NCBI GenBank assembly: GCA_023313575.1
Contig: JAJTTP010000008.1
Span: 682,001 to 746,000 of the forward strand
Reading direction: 5' to 3'
Length of the DNA: 64,000 nt
DNA from: Eutypella sp. D-1
Lineage: Eukaryota; Ascomycota; Sordariomycetes; Xylariales; Diatrypaceae
The notes under the pieces are model-generated. The model did not search any database and was not told the DNA's origin. It was given only the letters and a program-made list of their open reading frames with translations. Shown here one piece after another: positions 46,449-59,207 of this stretch. The first letter of the stretch is position 1. Every line of letters starts with the position of its first letter. Both the position numbers and the translations under genes were made by a program.

Positions 46449-48143
46449 ATGATGTCGTCCCTCACCACCTTCCATCAATTCCCCCAGCTCCCATACGAGT
46501 TGCGGCGGTACATCTATATCCTGGCCACGCCTCCTCGCATTGTGCACGTGCGCGAGTCCTTCCCTCTTGACAATAAAGACGAGCTCAAAAAAGAGTGGTC
46601 GAAGTCTGCATTCAGAGATGATTACGAAGCGTTCGAAATGTCGTTTGCCTACGAAGCATTCAAGGAGCGATATCGAGTGAAGCCGCTCCCACGCCTCCAC
46701 CCGGACCTCGCTTACTTTGCCAGCAACTGGGCCACTGCGGGACCCTTCCCCGCGGGTGTGCAGACGCGACTCGAGCAATTTGGGTTCACAGCACCGAGCA
46801 GGGAGCTGTCGGGGTCGGAGACGGAACGTGTCCCGCAGATCGAGCCGATCTGGCTGGAACGCCACCTAGACGCGGCATTCGAACTTCTCCGGGAAAGCCA
46901 CCTATACAGTCAAGCACCTATCCCGCCGTTATTGCATACATGTAGAGAATCCCGCACCACCCTCATGCGTTTCGGATACCAGCTTGCCTTCGGCACCCGC
47001 ACGCACGGGGCGCGAACATGGTTCCATTTTGGCAGCGACATCCTTTATCTACACGAACGCAAAATCGACAGAGACGATGCTGCTAGGCGCATCCTTGAAC
47101 GATGGCTGAACCCGGAACCGCAGTGGACCTATAGCAAGCTTCTCTCGGGTGTCGAGTGGGACATCGGGCAGTTTGATCCCAAGGATCTACGGCGGGTCCG
47201 ACGTATTATACTAGCGCCCACCTGTGGCTGGGAGCGCGAGATACGGAAGCTTCCCCGGGACCTTGGTAGCTTTTTGCCGCTCCTTCCGTGTCTCGAAGAG
47301 CTCTACTTCCAGGCATGGCGGCCGCATGATATTACGACGTCGTTCAGTTACAAGGGCAAGTCCGAGCAGGCCGTCGACACAATACGCGACACAGGCAAGA
47401 GTGACTGCTTTAGGCACGGGGACGACCTTAAGCATCCCATGATCAAGGGTTATGATCAAATAAACCACGTTCCCCAAAAGTCCAAGGCACTCGGTAGCAG
47501 CTCGAGAGAACTCTGGCGGGGGGTACCTACAGAACAGATCGACTACCTTGCCAATTTGTATTGTCCCAACAACCTGAGTAGCCTTGATGAAATGGTCGGT
47601 GATCAAGAGCACGGCCTTCCAATCGACATGGCCTCTTATAACGACTATGAACATAACCATTTTACCGTCTATAGGGAAATCGGGTCAGCCGATGTGCAGG
47701 TTTCCGACAGTAAGGCCCGGGAGCTCGAAGAAAGCTCGGCGGTGTCTTACCTAGCCAGGCCCATGAAGCAAGGTGGCAAGGTGACGTCACAGGCCGTGCT
47801 CAAGTGTATGCTTGTGCACGTATGCGCCGATTCCCTAGCCCGGCGGCTTTCGAAGGAAAGACTGAGCTTCTGGCATTATTTCATGAAGATGAAGGAGGCG
47901 TGCGCGAATGACAGGAGATCCATGCCGACGACGGTCGACGCGCCCCTGCCGCCTCCGCCATTCCGCCCCCAGTGGAAAACCGGGCCGAAACTGGTGGAAG
48001 ATTTCCTACGGGGACAAGAGATGAACTTACATGAGCTGCATGCATGCCACCTGCAGGCGGAGACTCTAGTAGAGCTGAACTTGTGCCGAGGCTGGTTTCT
48101 TGAAAATGCATATCCTTCGGAACCTACCTTAGAGATCATATAG
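46449..48143 (+). CDS. 2EXR domain-containing protein
   Basis: Single exon, 564 aa. The N-terminus FHQFPQLPYELRRYIYILATPPRIV is the 2EXR signature (F..F..LP.E.R..I). HTCRESRTTLMRFGYQLAF near residue 165 is the second conserved block, and the DILYLHERKID segment the third. This large fungal family resembles F-box-like proteins but lacks any proven function. The part after residue 280 is low in recognisable motifs and has a Pro-rich patch (APLPPPPFRPQ). Two ATGs sit in tandem at 46449 and 46452; either may start the protein. The family is often multi-copy and variable between strains. Confidence 0.82.
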   Translation: MMSSLTTFHQFPQLPYELRRYIYILATPPRIVHVRESFPLDNKDELKKEWSKSAFRDDYEAFEMSFAYEAFKERYRVKPLPRLHPDLAYFASNWATAGPFPAGVQTRLEQFGFTAPSRELSGSETERVPQIEPIWLERHLDAAFELLRESHLYSQAPIPPLLHTCRESRTTLMRFGYQLAFGTRTHGARTWFHFGSDILYLHERKIDRDDAARRILERWLNPEPQWTYSKLLSGVEWDIGQFDPKDLRRVRRIILAPTCGWEREIRKLPRDLGSFLPLLPCLEELYFQAWRPHDITTSFSYKGKSEQAVDTIRDTGKSDCFRHGDDLKHPMIKGYDQINHVPQKSKALGSSSRELWRGVPTEQIDYLANLYCPNNLSSLDEMVGDQEHGLPIDMASYNDYEHNHFTVYREIGSADVQVSDSKARELEESSAVSYLARPMKQGGKVTSQAVLKCMLVHVCADSLARRLSKERLSFWHYFMKMKEACANDRRSMPTTVDAPLPPPPFRPQWKTGPKLVEDFLRGQEMNLHELHACHLQAETLVELNLCRGWFLENAYPSEPTLEII

Positions 48144-49998
48144 ATCTGGACCGAAAAGCCATCATCAAGTTACCCCTTGGGTAGTGAAGAATCATGTACT
48201 GAGAGTTAAGGTGAAACATGGTGTCGTGAAGGATTCGGGACTGGTCCTGCGGTGGGCGCTGTGCAGTTTTATCCGAACTGTTAAGATCTGGCAAAAGTGG
48301 AATTAACGGTACTATTAACTAGTGCCGCATACTTTGTAAAATCAACACGAGCAGGAAGACATTCTTCGAATATGTTGAGGTGGGTGCGCTGGACCGCATC
48401 ACCAGGTTTTACGCTGGGAAGAACAACATCAGTGATACAGAAGAGCACACCACTGGCATAGGAGTACATGGCATAGGAGTACATGGCATAGAAGTACATG
48501 GCATAGGAGTACACCATTGGTATCACAGGACACATAAACCGAACCAAGCAAGCTGGACTGTAGACGGCTCTTCAATAGAAATACACATGATTGAAACATG
48601 CTCTATTGCACTGCGCTGTACTATGCTACTAGCTAAGCCTAAGTAGTTGAAAGGAGGGGGGCCGGGGAGACAAGAGGAGGGGTGACACATGGTGGTTGTT
48701 TATGGTGTGGTGTAGTGTGGTGTGGTTATTTCTCAGGGAGCAAGTTAGCTGAATGGGTTACGCACTCCAATCCAGAGGGTATCTTGAGAGCCATTCCTCG
48801 ACCAGAAAACGGAGAAAGCAGAAACCAAAACACCCCGACGGAGCAACAAACAATAAACGCCCTTTCCTATCCCTATCCCTTTCCTCCCTCTTTCGCCGTC
48901 CGAGTGCCGACCCAGTCCAGTCCAGTCCAGTCCCTTTCAAAGCGACCACACCATACCACACCAGGCTGTTCAGGCCCCGCCCCCCTCCAACATCTTATTT
49001 TCCCCGGCTTCGGTTTAAACCAAGTAGTAGCAAGTTATCGCGTCTCATTCCCGAGCTCTCCCTCCGCTTCGTAGCCCGTTCTCCCTCCTCCTGCACGCCC
49101 CCGCAAAAATAGAAACAAAGGTGAAGAACAATAGAAAAACAACAGGAAACTGGGCTAGGATGATGTGATGAAGCGAGAGCAGGATAGAAGAGAGGAATGA
49201 AAGACACGAGGCGCCGCCAGAACTCCACCGATGATGATGGGCTTGAGCCTGAACAACGGTAATGCAGATAAGGAGTTTTTTTTTTTTTTCAAGATTCGGC
49301 CAAGCTATGCTTTATGCCATGCCATTGCCATGCCTTACCCGCTCCAGCTCCCCGGTTCCCCGCTCGCTCGCTTAAAAATAGAAAAAAAAGAAGAGAGTTA
49401 AAAAACAAAGAAATGGGGATATAATTCGGTTTGCGTCGGCCGTGAGTCAATCAATGCATGGATTTTTCTACCCCCTTCTCTCCACTCCACGCCCCCCCGC
49501 CGCCTCCGCGCATGCAAGATTCGACAATAAAAAAAAGGGAGTTTATGATCATCGATAGAGAGAAAAAGCACAAAGGGAAGGGCAAAGCCTTAAAAAAAAA
49601 AGTAACAACGAGAGAGCAATGTGTGATTGATATTAGGAGGAAAGGTTATAGCTTAAGTGTTGGAAGCCCTTTTTTCATCGTCGAAGCCGTTGTTGATGTT
49701 CCTTTTTTGGGTGTAGAGTGCTGTTCCGTTATTAAGCGTTGTATGTTTGTATGTGCGTTCAGTTGCGGTGGCAGTAAATAGTAAGTAGTAGTACATGTTA
49801 TGATATAAGTTGCGCGGGGCCGTTGGAGGTTGGCGACTAGGCTGGTAATAAGTAACCGAAAAAATTCCGTATCCGGGGGTATATATTGATGATGTACAAT
49901 TGTAATTCGTATAGTCGTAACGAGGACATGGGTCCTCCATTCTCTAGATGCCAGTTCTGGTTTTTTTTTTGTCTTTGGAAAAAACTCTAACTGCATAT
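48144..49998. other. Intergenic between convergent 2EXR gene and lte1
   Basis: No gene. Holds the 15-bp minisatellite (48455-48513), a CCAGT array (48912-48933), GTGTGGTGT repeats around 48698-48730, and T and A tracts near 49275 and 49383. Frames on both strands (48682-49112, 49646-49996) are repeat-driven. Confidence 0.5.
48455..48513. repeat. 15-bp minisatellite GGCATAGGAGTACAT, four copies
   Basis: Four head-to-tail units; the third has A for G (ATAGAAG) and the last is slightly truncated. Confidence 0.95.
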
Positions 49999-52900
49999 TT
50001 ACTCGAGGCTCTCTGAGTGCCTCCTAATCTCCTCATCGCTGAGTGCCGTCATCCAGAGGCAACGTTCGGTGATGCCCTCGATGGGCTGGAACTGGTACAG
50101 GGTACTCGCTTCGAGTAGACGCAGGAGCGTCTTCACTACAGACGCGGCGATGCGACAGCGCTCGAAGTTCACCAGGGGCGCCGTCGTCGGCGAGCTCGCG
50201 ATCTCCGAGGGCCTCTGCGAGTTGAAGAGGAGATCGTGCGTGTAGATGCCCACGAATGGGATACATCCCAGGTCCGGCGAAGTCCCGGCTCCTTCCATTT
50301 CGGCTCGCAGGTGGATAAAGTTCTTGGTCGGCGACACGAGCGACTGCAACTCGGACATGGTCTTCATATCCGCCGGTGAGATCATAGCCCAGGTTTTGGA
50401 CAACCTGGCTACCTCGTTCGAAGTCAGCGCGACAGCGATCTGGCTCATTGTGGCGAAGTTGCGGTATCTCCTGCAGTGGGCAGCAATGTGAAGGAACTTG
50501 ATGATACAACGTGCCCGTTCTTCAATGTCTTGCGTAAGCACGACCTCCGAGATGGTCCACTTCACCATCACGTTGAATCGAGCGATGACGACTTCAACAC
50601 CCTGAGCATCCGTATTGCGGAGGAAATCCACCCATGAGCGGGGATCGGTATTGGCATCCTTCCATCGCATATCGATGAGCTCCTTCCAATCCACTTCATT
50701 AAGGGCATCCTTTTCGATTAGGGTAAATTGCTGGGCCAGTATTTCCGAATCGAAGGCGAGGACGAAGGGTAGATGGACAGACTCGTCTTGTTTCGGGTCC
50801 TCTTTCGGCTGTGTCGCATTCCGCAGTGCCTCGTTGGTAGAAGAAGGGGTTGTAAACGCTAGGGCACTGTGGTACATCTCCACAGTAGGGGTGGCATCCG
50901 GCGTCGGTGGGAGGGGCTTCCGAGACCATACTTGGTTTTCGAATTGAGTCAAGTGGCAATCTTCAGGCGACGACCGTAGAGCTCGTGTCACCGTGCTCGC
51001 GCGTGATCTCTCAGTGGCAGCACCCTTTTGTCTCGAGGTGGCCGGAGGCGTCAGGTAATCGCCAAAGATGGGTTTGCTCGGTGGAAGGGGTGCAGCTGGA
51101 GGAATTTCGTCCATCTCGATCATCTCGCCAGAGATTTCAGACGATAGATCCGTTCCGTAGTCGCTATCGATGTCCAAGAACGAATTAACATCGCGTGATC
51201 TCGGCACCGTCTCGCCCGGATCTATGTTGTCCATGCTCCCAGTTTTATTGACAATCTCATATGAAGGATGGGGCGAAGCGTCTGTCATCGCATCCTCAAC
51301 CTCATTCTCGGGCGTATCTGGGCCTTGTAGTATGGAGTGATTCGCCCATTCCTGAGTGTCCGCCTTGCTAATCCCATCATCTGTCATAAGCCCGCGTTCT
51401 AGCAATGGCGTGGAATCATACGACTCCCTCGACTCGTCAGAGTAGAACGAGAGCATCTCCGAAGGCCGAGGAACTTGAAGTGTGTCGCGGAAATCGGTAC
51501 GTGTTTCTGACACGGGTGACACCAAAGCCGTATCGCCGTCGGCAACATGAATATTGCGGTGTTTCTGCTTGTCTTCTCTCTCATGCTCAGCCTCCGCGGG
51601 TGACATCGGGCTTATGCCCGCTTCTTCAAGCTGCTGGGGTGACACGTTCCGCAAGTCCATAGAAAGCTTCGGGATAGGTGGCCGCTTTTCGAATTTTCCC
51701 TCCAACTTTAACAAAGCCGACTCTACACCACCATCGTCATCTGCGTCGTCGGGTATCTGGGCCAATTTCTGCGCTTCGGCTTCGAAGGATGGCCTCCCTT
51801 GGGGTTTCGACTCCCGATCGCTGAATATCGACACCTGGCGTTTCGGTGCTTGTTCTGTAATGGCGCCAAGTGACAAGATCTCGCCATGATTCTTCGAATA
51901 ATCGCTGTCGACGACATCGACGAATCCGGAGCCGCGTATGGGACCACGCATGTATGAGCTGCGTATATAGGAGCTTCTAATGGATTCGGAATACGTCGTG
52001 AGAGAGCCAGCCGATCGTGTTCTCGGAAGAAGTACATTGTCTAGGTCGGCAACGTTCTTGGCCCCCCTGAGGTCTCCACCGGGCATTCTGCGGAGGACCC
52101 GTAGTGGAGGTGGCATGCAGACTTCCGACTTGACTGAACCTTCCGAATAAGTGGTGGCGTCAAAGCTCTTGACGGTCGACTCCACGGCGAAACCACTCTG
52201 GAACGAGGCCCACCTGCGATGAGCTGCAGATCCCTTAGATCTAAAGCTACGGCTCGACTGTTGCCTCTTATGCCGCAATAAGTGGCTGGGCATTGGCTTG
52301 TGTGGTATTTGCTGTACACTATCCACAGACGGCCTGGCGCCGACATTTGTATCTTCGGACGGTCGGCTAGGGGCACCCAGGGTGGCTAGATCGGGGACGA
52401 ACGGCGGAAGGGGCTCGGCCGGCTCCGCGTCCTTGTTAACATGTTGGCCTAGGATAAAGGATGACCTTCTCGGTGTGTTGCCCGGCTTCGCTAACCCTGG
52501 AGGCGTATTGGGAGGTGTCGGGTCTGCAGTACCGGCAGGCATGAAGCTCTCCGTATAAGCTTCAGAAGATCTTGGGTTTGACATTGGGTTTGACATTGGC
52601 AGAGCTCCAGCCATGGCTGGATGGTCAACAGGGACCGTTCCATCGACAATAACGATCGACTTGCTCCCTGCTGTGATCGCCGCATCGCTGAAAGGTCTTT
52701 CCGTAGTTTCTCGCTGAAGATCGAAGGAAGAGTCTAGATATGCCGCAGAATAATCGACATCCTCGTTGCCTATCTTGATAGAGCTGTGACGAGCCTCATC
52801 CTCATCTTCTGGCTCGGCCTCTGCGATGGCATCCTCACGGACAGCCCTCTTGAAGTCCTCGGAGGCCGAGGCCCCCAGCAGATCGATGCGCACGGGATGC

Positions 52901-55502
52901 CGAATACCTTTGACTTGGGATTGAACCTGGGGAACGATCGCGGTTCCGGGCAGCCTGTTGGTCGTCGCACCCCGCTCACCAATAGGCCCGATGTGGATGA
53001 TGCCTCCTGGAGAGATACTTGACCCTTGCGCCTTTGTGCTGACAGCCCTTCGGACGCTACCAATGAGCTTTCGCATGCCCTGACTCGACATTGCCGATGC
53101 AGAGCCTTTCTCCTTTCTCACTTCAGGTTGGAAGGGCTGGAAAATCGTGGTGTCACGCTTGCCGCCTGCTTTACAAGGCGGATTTACTTCGACAAATGGT
53201 TGGCTAGGAGGGAGAAGGTTACCCCTGACAAGGCTCCCGGCATAAGGAAGGGTCAGGATTAGTTCGGCATTTTTGTGAAGGACTTTGTCCGTAGCTTGGC
53301 CGTGCTCCCGGAGGGAGTCGGTAAGGCTGGTGTTTCGCCTATGAGTCGGCTGAGGCCGTACACGCTTACCAGCCAGGGCCTTTGGGGTGGTGGCAACAGG
53401 GTCGGCGACATTATTGACTGAGCTAGGATCGACTGGGTGCGCAGCAACTGGACGGCCTGTACGTGCGTCACCAGTCCGTAAAGCTTTGATTGGGAATGAG
53501 CAAGACACCACATCCATACTTTCAAAGCTTATTGGCGAAGTCTGAGTCCGTCGCAAAGTATCAGGCCGCGCTTCGGGGGTAGAAGGTCGCTCGCCCAGTA
53601 ATATCGAATCGATATGGCCCGCTCTCGACACGTCGGCATAAAAGCTGTTATCTGGACGCGAGTCGGTTTGAGGAAGTTCGACGTCGAGCAAATGAGGTGG
53701 ATCACCCAGATCCGATGCCCAGAAACTAGGGTCAAGACCAGGATCGCGATGGCCAGCAATTCCGCCCGGAGCAATGGGAACCTCGGCAGCCAGGGAAGCA
53801 TCAAACTCTGGCCCATCCCAGTACAGCGCGCAGACACGTCTCCAGCACTTCTTCATTTCAGCCAGGATATTGAGCTGGACTTTACGACACTGCAAATCCT
53901 CGACCCGTGACACTTCCTCAACCAGGTCGTTGACCAGATGGCAAAACATCACTCGAAGATGGTAGTCCACTACGAAGTCGTCCACGAAGTAATTCAATAT
54001 CCAGTGCCGCATGGCAACGAAAGTTCTCACTCTCACAACCATTCCTATTTCGTCATCTCGGGACAGAGCCCATTGAAGACGGGCCAGTAGCATACGAAGG
54101 AGGTCCGGAGTGTCTAGCCAAGAGCGGAAGGTGAGGAAAAAGTCAGAGATCAAGTCGTAATCTAAGAAGTTCGGGGAGGTGATTTCGGCGACAAGTCGAG
54201 CTGGCGTGGCTGCCGTCACAGCGCCAGCAGATGAATAGCGTACAATAGAGCGATCGTCACAGTCTGGACTGAAAGTGAGGGCGTCAAACATTCCGGGTTC
54301 GATAGAGATGGCTGCCGAGCGATACGTCGTCCTAGACTGTTGCGCTGGGAAGGGTGGCGAAATGGTATTATTGGGGCTCAGCAAATTCGGTGGTGGGCTG
54401 AAGACCAGCGATGACGCGGTGAGGGAGTTCGGCCGATTACTATTGAAAGATTCCGGGTGTATCGAGTTCATCTCTAGCCTTGAGGATCTAAAAACCGATG
54501 CGCTACTGGACCGAAACTCTTCTGTTGGAGCGTATGATGAACCCCGGATCAAAGCTGTTCCCCGCATCGTGAACTGCGGGGTGCCCAGCTTCCAAGAGGG
54601 AATCGTGACTTGAAGAAGCGATTGTGCGTTCGGATCTACATCTTCGGCCGTTCTCGCCCTCGGCTCTTCTTGCGGCTTCGATATGACAACTTTGAACGCG
54701 CCCGTGTCGCCTTCGTGGACGGTGGAGTCGGACATGGCGCGACGGTGACGAGCAGGCCGTGAAGTTCTCTTAGAATCAAAATAGGCCTTGCGTGCCGCTA
54801 AGCCAGGGGACGGGGTAGAGCCCGTTAAGGGGGTTAGTTGGGGGTGTAGAAAGTCGTTCGTTTCACTGCCATTTCCCCTGCTGTTGGTTAAGGTGTCCAA
54901 ACCCGCGGTAGATGGTGGTGTAATCGGGAAGACAAAGTTCGGCTGGGGATATCTCTGATTTGCTGGTCGTACAGAAGGCCTGCAGTATTATCAGTATATG
55001 CAAGCACGAGAGGCGCCAAAAGAACTCCTCTTGTTCAAGCAGATTGAAAGAACGCGATAGACCTGACCTACCTTAAAAATATGCGGCCATTATTCCCTAC
55101 CTTGGCCACCGTAAACTGCCGGCCTTCTCGGCCCGCCGAAGTCCCATCCGGGGCGATGTTGGCCTTGTCACCATTGCTATCCTTCCTAGAACTAGTGGCA
55201 ACATCACCACCGGATTTCCTCTCCACGGCAGGGACCAAGTGCCTCGTGCTACTAGCAGGCGAGAGACCACCACCACTGCTGCTGCCGCCGCCGCCCCGAG
55301 TGAAGTCGGACTTGTTGGTGTCACGACGAGAATGGCGGGGCGGCGAGCGCCGCCTAAACTTGGCGTCCCGAACGGCTACATAGGGTGATCTCGGGTTCTT
55401 GGATGACGCATCTCGGCGGGCGGGCGGTTGGCGCGGGCTCGGACTTGGCCGGGCAGGCGGCGGTAGGGAAGGTGGTGGACGTGCTAGCGGATCGGCCTCC
55501 AT
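49999..55502 (-). CDS. lte1: Lte1-like Ras guanine-nucleotide exchange factor, mitotic exit
   Basis: Lte1 promotes mitotic exit and low-temperature growth at the bud or tip cortex in yeast; in filamentous fungi it is a large RasGEF-domain protein. Two exons, 55072-55502 and 49999-54979, join after FLR to PSVRPANQRYPQPNF; 1803 aa. The start MEADPLARPPPSLPPP opens a Pro/Ser-rich region. A RasGEF_N domain (about residues 380-505) contains ITSPNFLDYDLISDFFLTFR and RTFVAMRHWILNYFVDDF. A disordered Ser/Pro/Asp-rich stretch of about 1000 residues follows. The C-terminal catalytic-type RasGEF domain (about 1550-1803) has AHCRRYRNFATMSQI, EVARLSKTW and GCIPFVGIYTHDLLF. The join reproduces the conserved PxxRPANQRYPQPNFVFP motif of ascomycete homologues. 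The upstream part of the open frame (to 55751) is leader with CA repeats, not coding. Exchange activity of yeast Lte1 is disputed. Confidence 0.93.
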
Positions 55503-56887
55503 GTCCTTAAGACGTGGGGGGTGGTGCTGGTCACGATGGAGGGAGAGCAATGCATTGAAGGCAAAAAAGAATTGATAAAAAAATAAATAAAATAATAGAA
55601 AAAGGAAACGGCAGTTTGGAGTGAGGTATATGTGACTGTGTGGGTTCCAATCGATCAACGACAAAGGAAGTGTATAGAAGAATAAGAGACGGGGAGAGAG
55701 AGAGAGTGTGTGTGTGTGTGTAAGTGGGACAGAGAAGAGGAGGGAAGACAAGAAGAACGAATGTATTGAATTAGATTCGACTTCAGTTTCTCAACTTCTA
55801 TCAAGCATTGCGTTCGATGGGAGTAATATTAGGTATCGTGGCAAATCGTATCGTAGTCGCGTCGTGTCAAATCGTCCGGTGTGTCTTGTCTTGTATTGTC
55901 TTGTACTGGCTTGTATGCTACTGACTTTCCTAGGTATCTAGGTAATTATAATAATATCTGACCATCGATCGTCGAAACCACAGATGAGGCACGACAGATA
56001 CGAGGACGGTGAGATTGGTGATGAGTCTTTTCGGTTCGTAGAGGACAGAGAGAGAAAGAGAAAGAGTGAGAGAGTGCGAATGTAATCTCTCTGTATGTGT
56101 CTGTGTGTGTATACACGTGTATATTGATTGTTCGTGTGTGTATATGTGCGTATGCCAACCGTCGCTATCGCACTTCTCCGACCTTTTCGCAGAGAAGTTG
56201 GCCACTGCGACGTGGACTTGAGCCGAAGAACATGAGAGAAGTTCTCGTCACAAAAAAAAAACACAGACAGAGAAGTGACAGAAGTGACAAACAACACACA
56301 ACCTTGAAGGTGCAAGGTGCAAGGTGCAGCAGGCTGGAGGTGAGTTTGGTACGTGGGTTTGTTACGGGTCCCCGGGGACGGGAGTTAAGAGGTACCTTAC
56401 CTTACCTCTGTGGGCACTTGTCACCTGGGCAGGTCCAGACTGGTAAGACTGGAAGACTTGAACGGACCCAGACAGGGCGACAGGGCCAAAAGGCAGGGCA
56501 AGGTAGCAGGGTTTGCAGGGCTTCCTTTAGTGGGTGGCAGATTAGTTAGTAGATTAGTTACTTAGATTGGGTTTTGCGCATGGGAGATGAACGGGGGGCA
56601 CTTAGTACCTGCTTCTAGCTTGGCCTGGTTTAGACCACTTAAAGTACCTGGCAAGCCCGCGTAGTGCCAGGTACATAAGCAAATAAGTAACTAAGTGCAG
56701 TTGTACCGGCAGGCCGGCCGACTGGACATTATGACATTATGGCGCGTTATGGGTCCTAAGCCGCAGGGATACCAGGGTCGGGTGCTGCTTCCACATGGTT
56801 AGTATTAAGGGCGCCGGGGGGGTAACTGATGGTACTTAGTTACATTTGTATGTACATAGTCGACTACCTCTATAGTAGGTACGCTCA

Positions 56888-56931
56888 GGGCACGGAGCAC
56901 AGGGCACGGGGCACGGGGCACGGGGCACGGG
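56888..56931. repeat. GGGCAC-type hexa/heptanucleotide array
   Basis: About six units, alternating GGGCAC and GGGGCAC, in the gene-free 3' part of the window. Confidence 0.9.
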
Positions 56932-57473
56932 CGGACGGGATAGCATACATCACACAGGGAACGGAGTAGAACTACACGTGCCCTTTACTGTGATTTTATG
57001 GATACATTACAAGGTTATGCAAGCACTGCATACATGGGCTGTATGTATGAAATCCTATTCGCAACCTTCAAAAAAACTCCACCACCATCACCATCAGCCA
57101 TCAGCCATCAGCCAGCATCACCACCTAGAAGGAAAGGAACAGCAAAGATATTTCCAGTTACAGATGCAACATCCATCTCATAAACTTCATGTCAACTTCA
57201 TGTACGTAGATTGGTGGGTTTACCACACTGAATAAAGCATCCGACAGCCTCACAACTTGCATTCTCACTCATGGCTGCTATGGATATCTCAATGTACCCA
57301 CACACGTACACACATGCATATCTTAGTCAACATATCTACCTACCTAGTACTCATCAAGGTAATAAAGTGAGGCAATTCGCTCCTATGTAGAAAGAAGAAA
57401 AAAACCCCAGATTGGCCAACCCCGTCCCTCCAGCCCCCAACTGACGGCATTGCCAAGCCTCCCTGCTTACACC

Positions 57474-57507
57474 GGAGGGAGGGGGGTGATGAGAGGGGGG
57501 GCGGGGA
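57474..57507 (+). other. G-quadruplex-capable G-rich tract
   Basis: Runs of 3, 6, 7 and 4 G separated by short loops on the plus strand. Confidence 0.5.
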
Positions 57508-59207
57508 GGCGCGAGTGGCCATCAGTCGCTACGCCACTTGTGCGTGCCCAAAAATTGATAATCAAGGGAAGTTCGAATCGTGCTTTCTAGGGCTCGTCAC
57601 TGGTCGAAGGCTGTCGGTCGGTCTGATCGAGGATGGGAGGGGAGAAGAGCAAAGAGGAAAAAGGAGGGGAGGAGGGAGAAGGGAGGGGGGAAAGGCTACA
57701 ACTCAAGCCCTCTCAACAACCACAACAACAAAAAATCCACCCCCACGGCGATGGGATGTGCCGCCCGGACGCATGTCATCGGACCATTAAGCCCTCCTCC
57801 TCCTCCTCCTCTACCCACACCTTAAAAAACTCCTAGACCGCTGTGGCATTGACGATACCGATACATAGTAGCTTTTATATCATCTGGAGAGTGACATGTA
57901 TAACGCACGACACACATCGCAAACGTTACGCTAGAGATGGCCGTTACAATTATTGGCCCGGGAAAGACGTTCTCCGCGCCCGCCCTACCGCGGGGCGCTT
58001 TTTTCTTTTTTTCCCGACGAACGTTCTAGTCCGCGGCTCACCTTCTCTCCTAGCGTACAACCTCTTTTTTTTTTCCCCGATTGCGGTTTAGTCGAGTGAA
58101 ATCTGATACCGTCAATCAGTCGTTCTCTTGTGTGTATATGTCCAAGCGACACACGTGAGATAAGGGAGGGAGGGAGGCGGGGACGGGGCGGGGAAGAGAC
58201 GATTCTGATGTGAGGTGAAAAAAGGGTTGGAAGGACAGGTGAGGTGAGTGAGTAACCGGGATGTTTGAAGACGGGATTCAAATCCACCCATGCGGTAGGT
58301 CCAGGACATGCGATTAAATCCCCCGAAGTTCGACGTAGATCGGTGATCTACGGAGTACCTACCACCTATTTTGCACATGTATATGTGTTGTATGTGCATC
58401 GATAGTAGGTAGGTTTACCGATCATGGTACATGCCAGGTTGAAAAGGCCTCTCTAATAATAACTACCTACCTAGGTATGTTAGGGATATTCGTCGCCAAG
58501 TTTTGCACGGTACTGTACTACAACCATGGATTGGCTGAGCCGCCGTGATGCCAAGATACGTGGTTATGGATTATGCCATCTGCATAAACCAAATTGTGCT
58601 TCAGTGGGAAAACTATAGAAAAACTGACATCATTTCTGTCTGACCATCACCACTGTCAGGCAGTTCATCAATCACGGTCCGGGCTTTTTTGCGTTATGCC
58701 ACATGACATATGATACGATACCGCATACTTTCTGTATCCCCATGACTTCGCAAGTAACGCATTGAAACATGTCTCTTGCGACGGTCCAGCAGAATGGTTT
58801 TTTCTTTTCTTTTTCTTTCCTTCTCTCTTCCCGACAGAAATAAGGAACGGGCTTAGTTGGTTGTAATGACGCTAATCCGCCTTACCTTGTTGAAGATGCA
58901 TCCGCGAATCGAAATCGACATCGAATATCATGACGTTCGATCGCCAGGGGCAGTAAATCGAGATTGATTTACTAAGAGCCACAGCAAGCCAAGCCAAGCC
59001 GCGCCGACGCTGAGTCCTCAGCCATCTCGTAACCGTTTCCAAACTTATCGCTTCCAATAAATCCCCACTGTGCGCAACTCAGCTTATTTCACCTTCTTAG
59101 ACTCGGATGCTCCTATTGTTCACATCGGCAATGGCCAACAGCGATTGAAGTGGTTCAGGATGAAGGACCGCATCTAGAATCAGCTAAAGCGATGCACCCA
59201 TGCAGTT

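Larger units (their letters stand above)
55503..59100. other. Gene-free region upstream of lte1 (part 1)
   Basis: lte1 leader and promoter followed by intergenic DNA. Simple repeats: a GT/CA run at 55703-55722, GGTGCAA copies (56309-56329), a GGGCAC array (56888-56931), and a G-rich tract (57474-57507). TACCTAGG-type motifs lie near 55930, 57345 and 58465. No credible gene. Confidence 0.5.

Noticed and set aside
48720..48795. tRNA-like stretch with TTAGCTGAATGGG and ATCCAGAGG
   Set aside because: No paired acceptor stem, no consistent anticodon stem and no intact T-arm sequence could be drawn.
58261..58300. GGGATTCAAATCC, a B-box-like sequence
   Set aside because: No matching A box or cloverleaf upstream, so not called as a tRNA.
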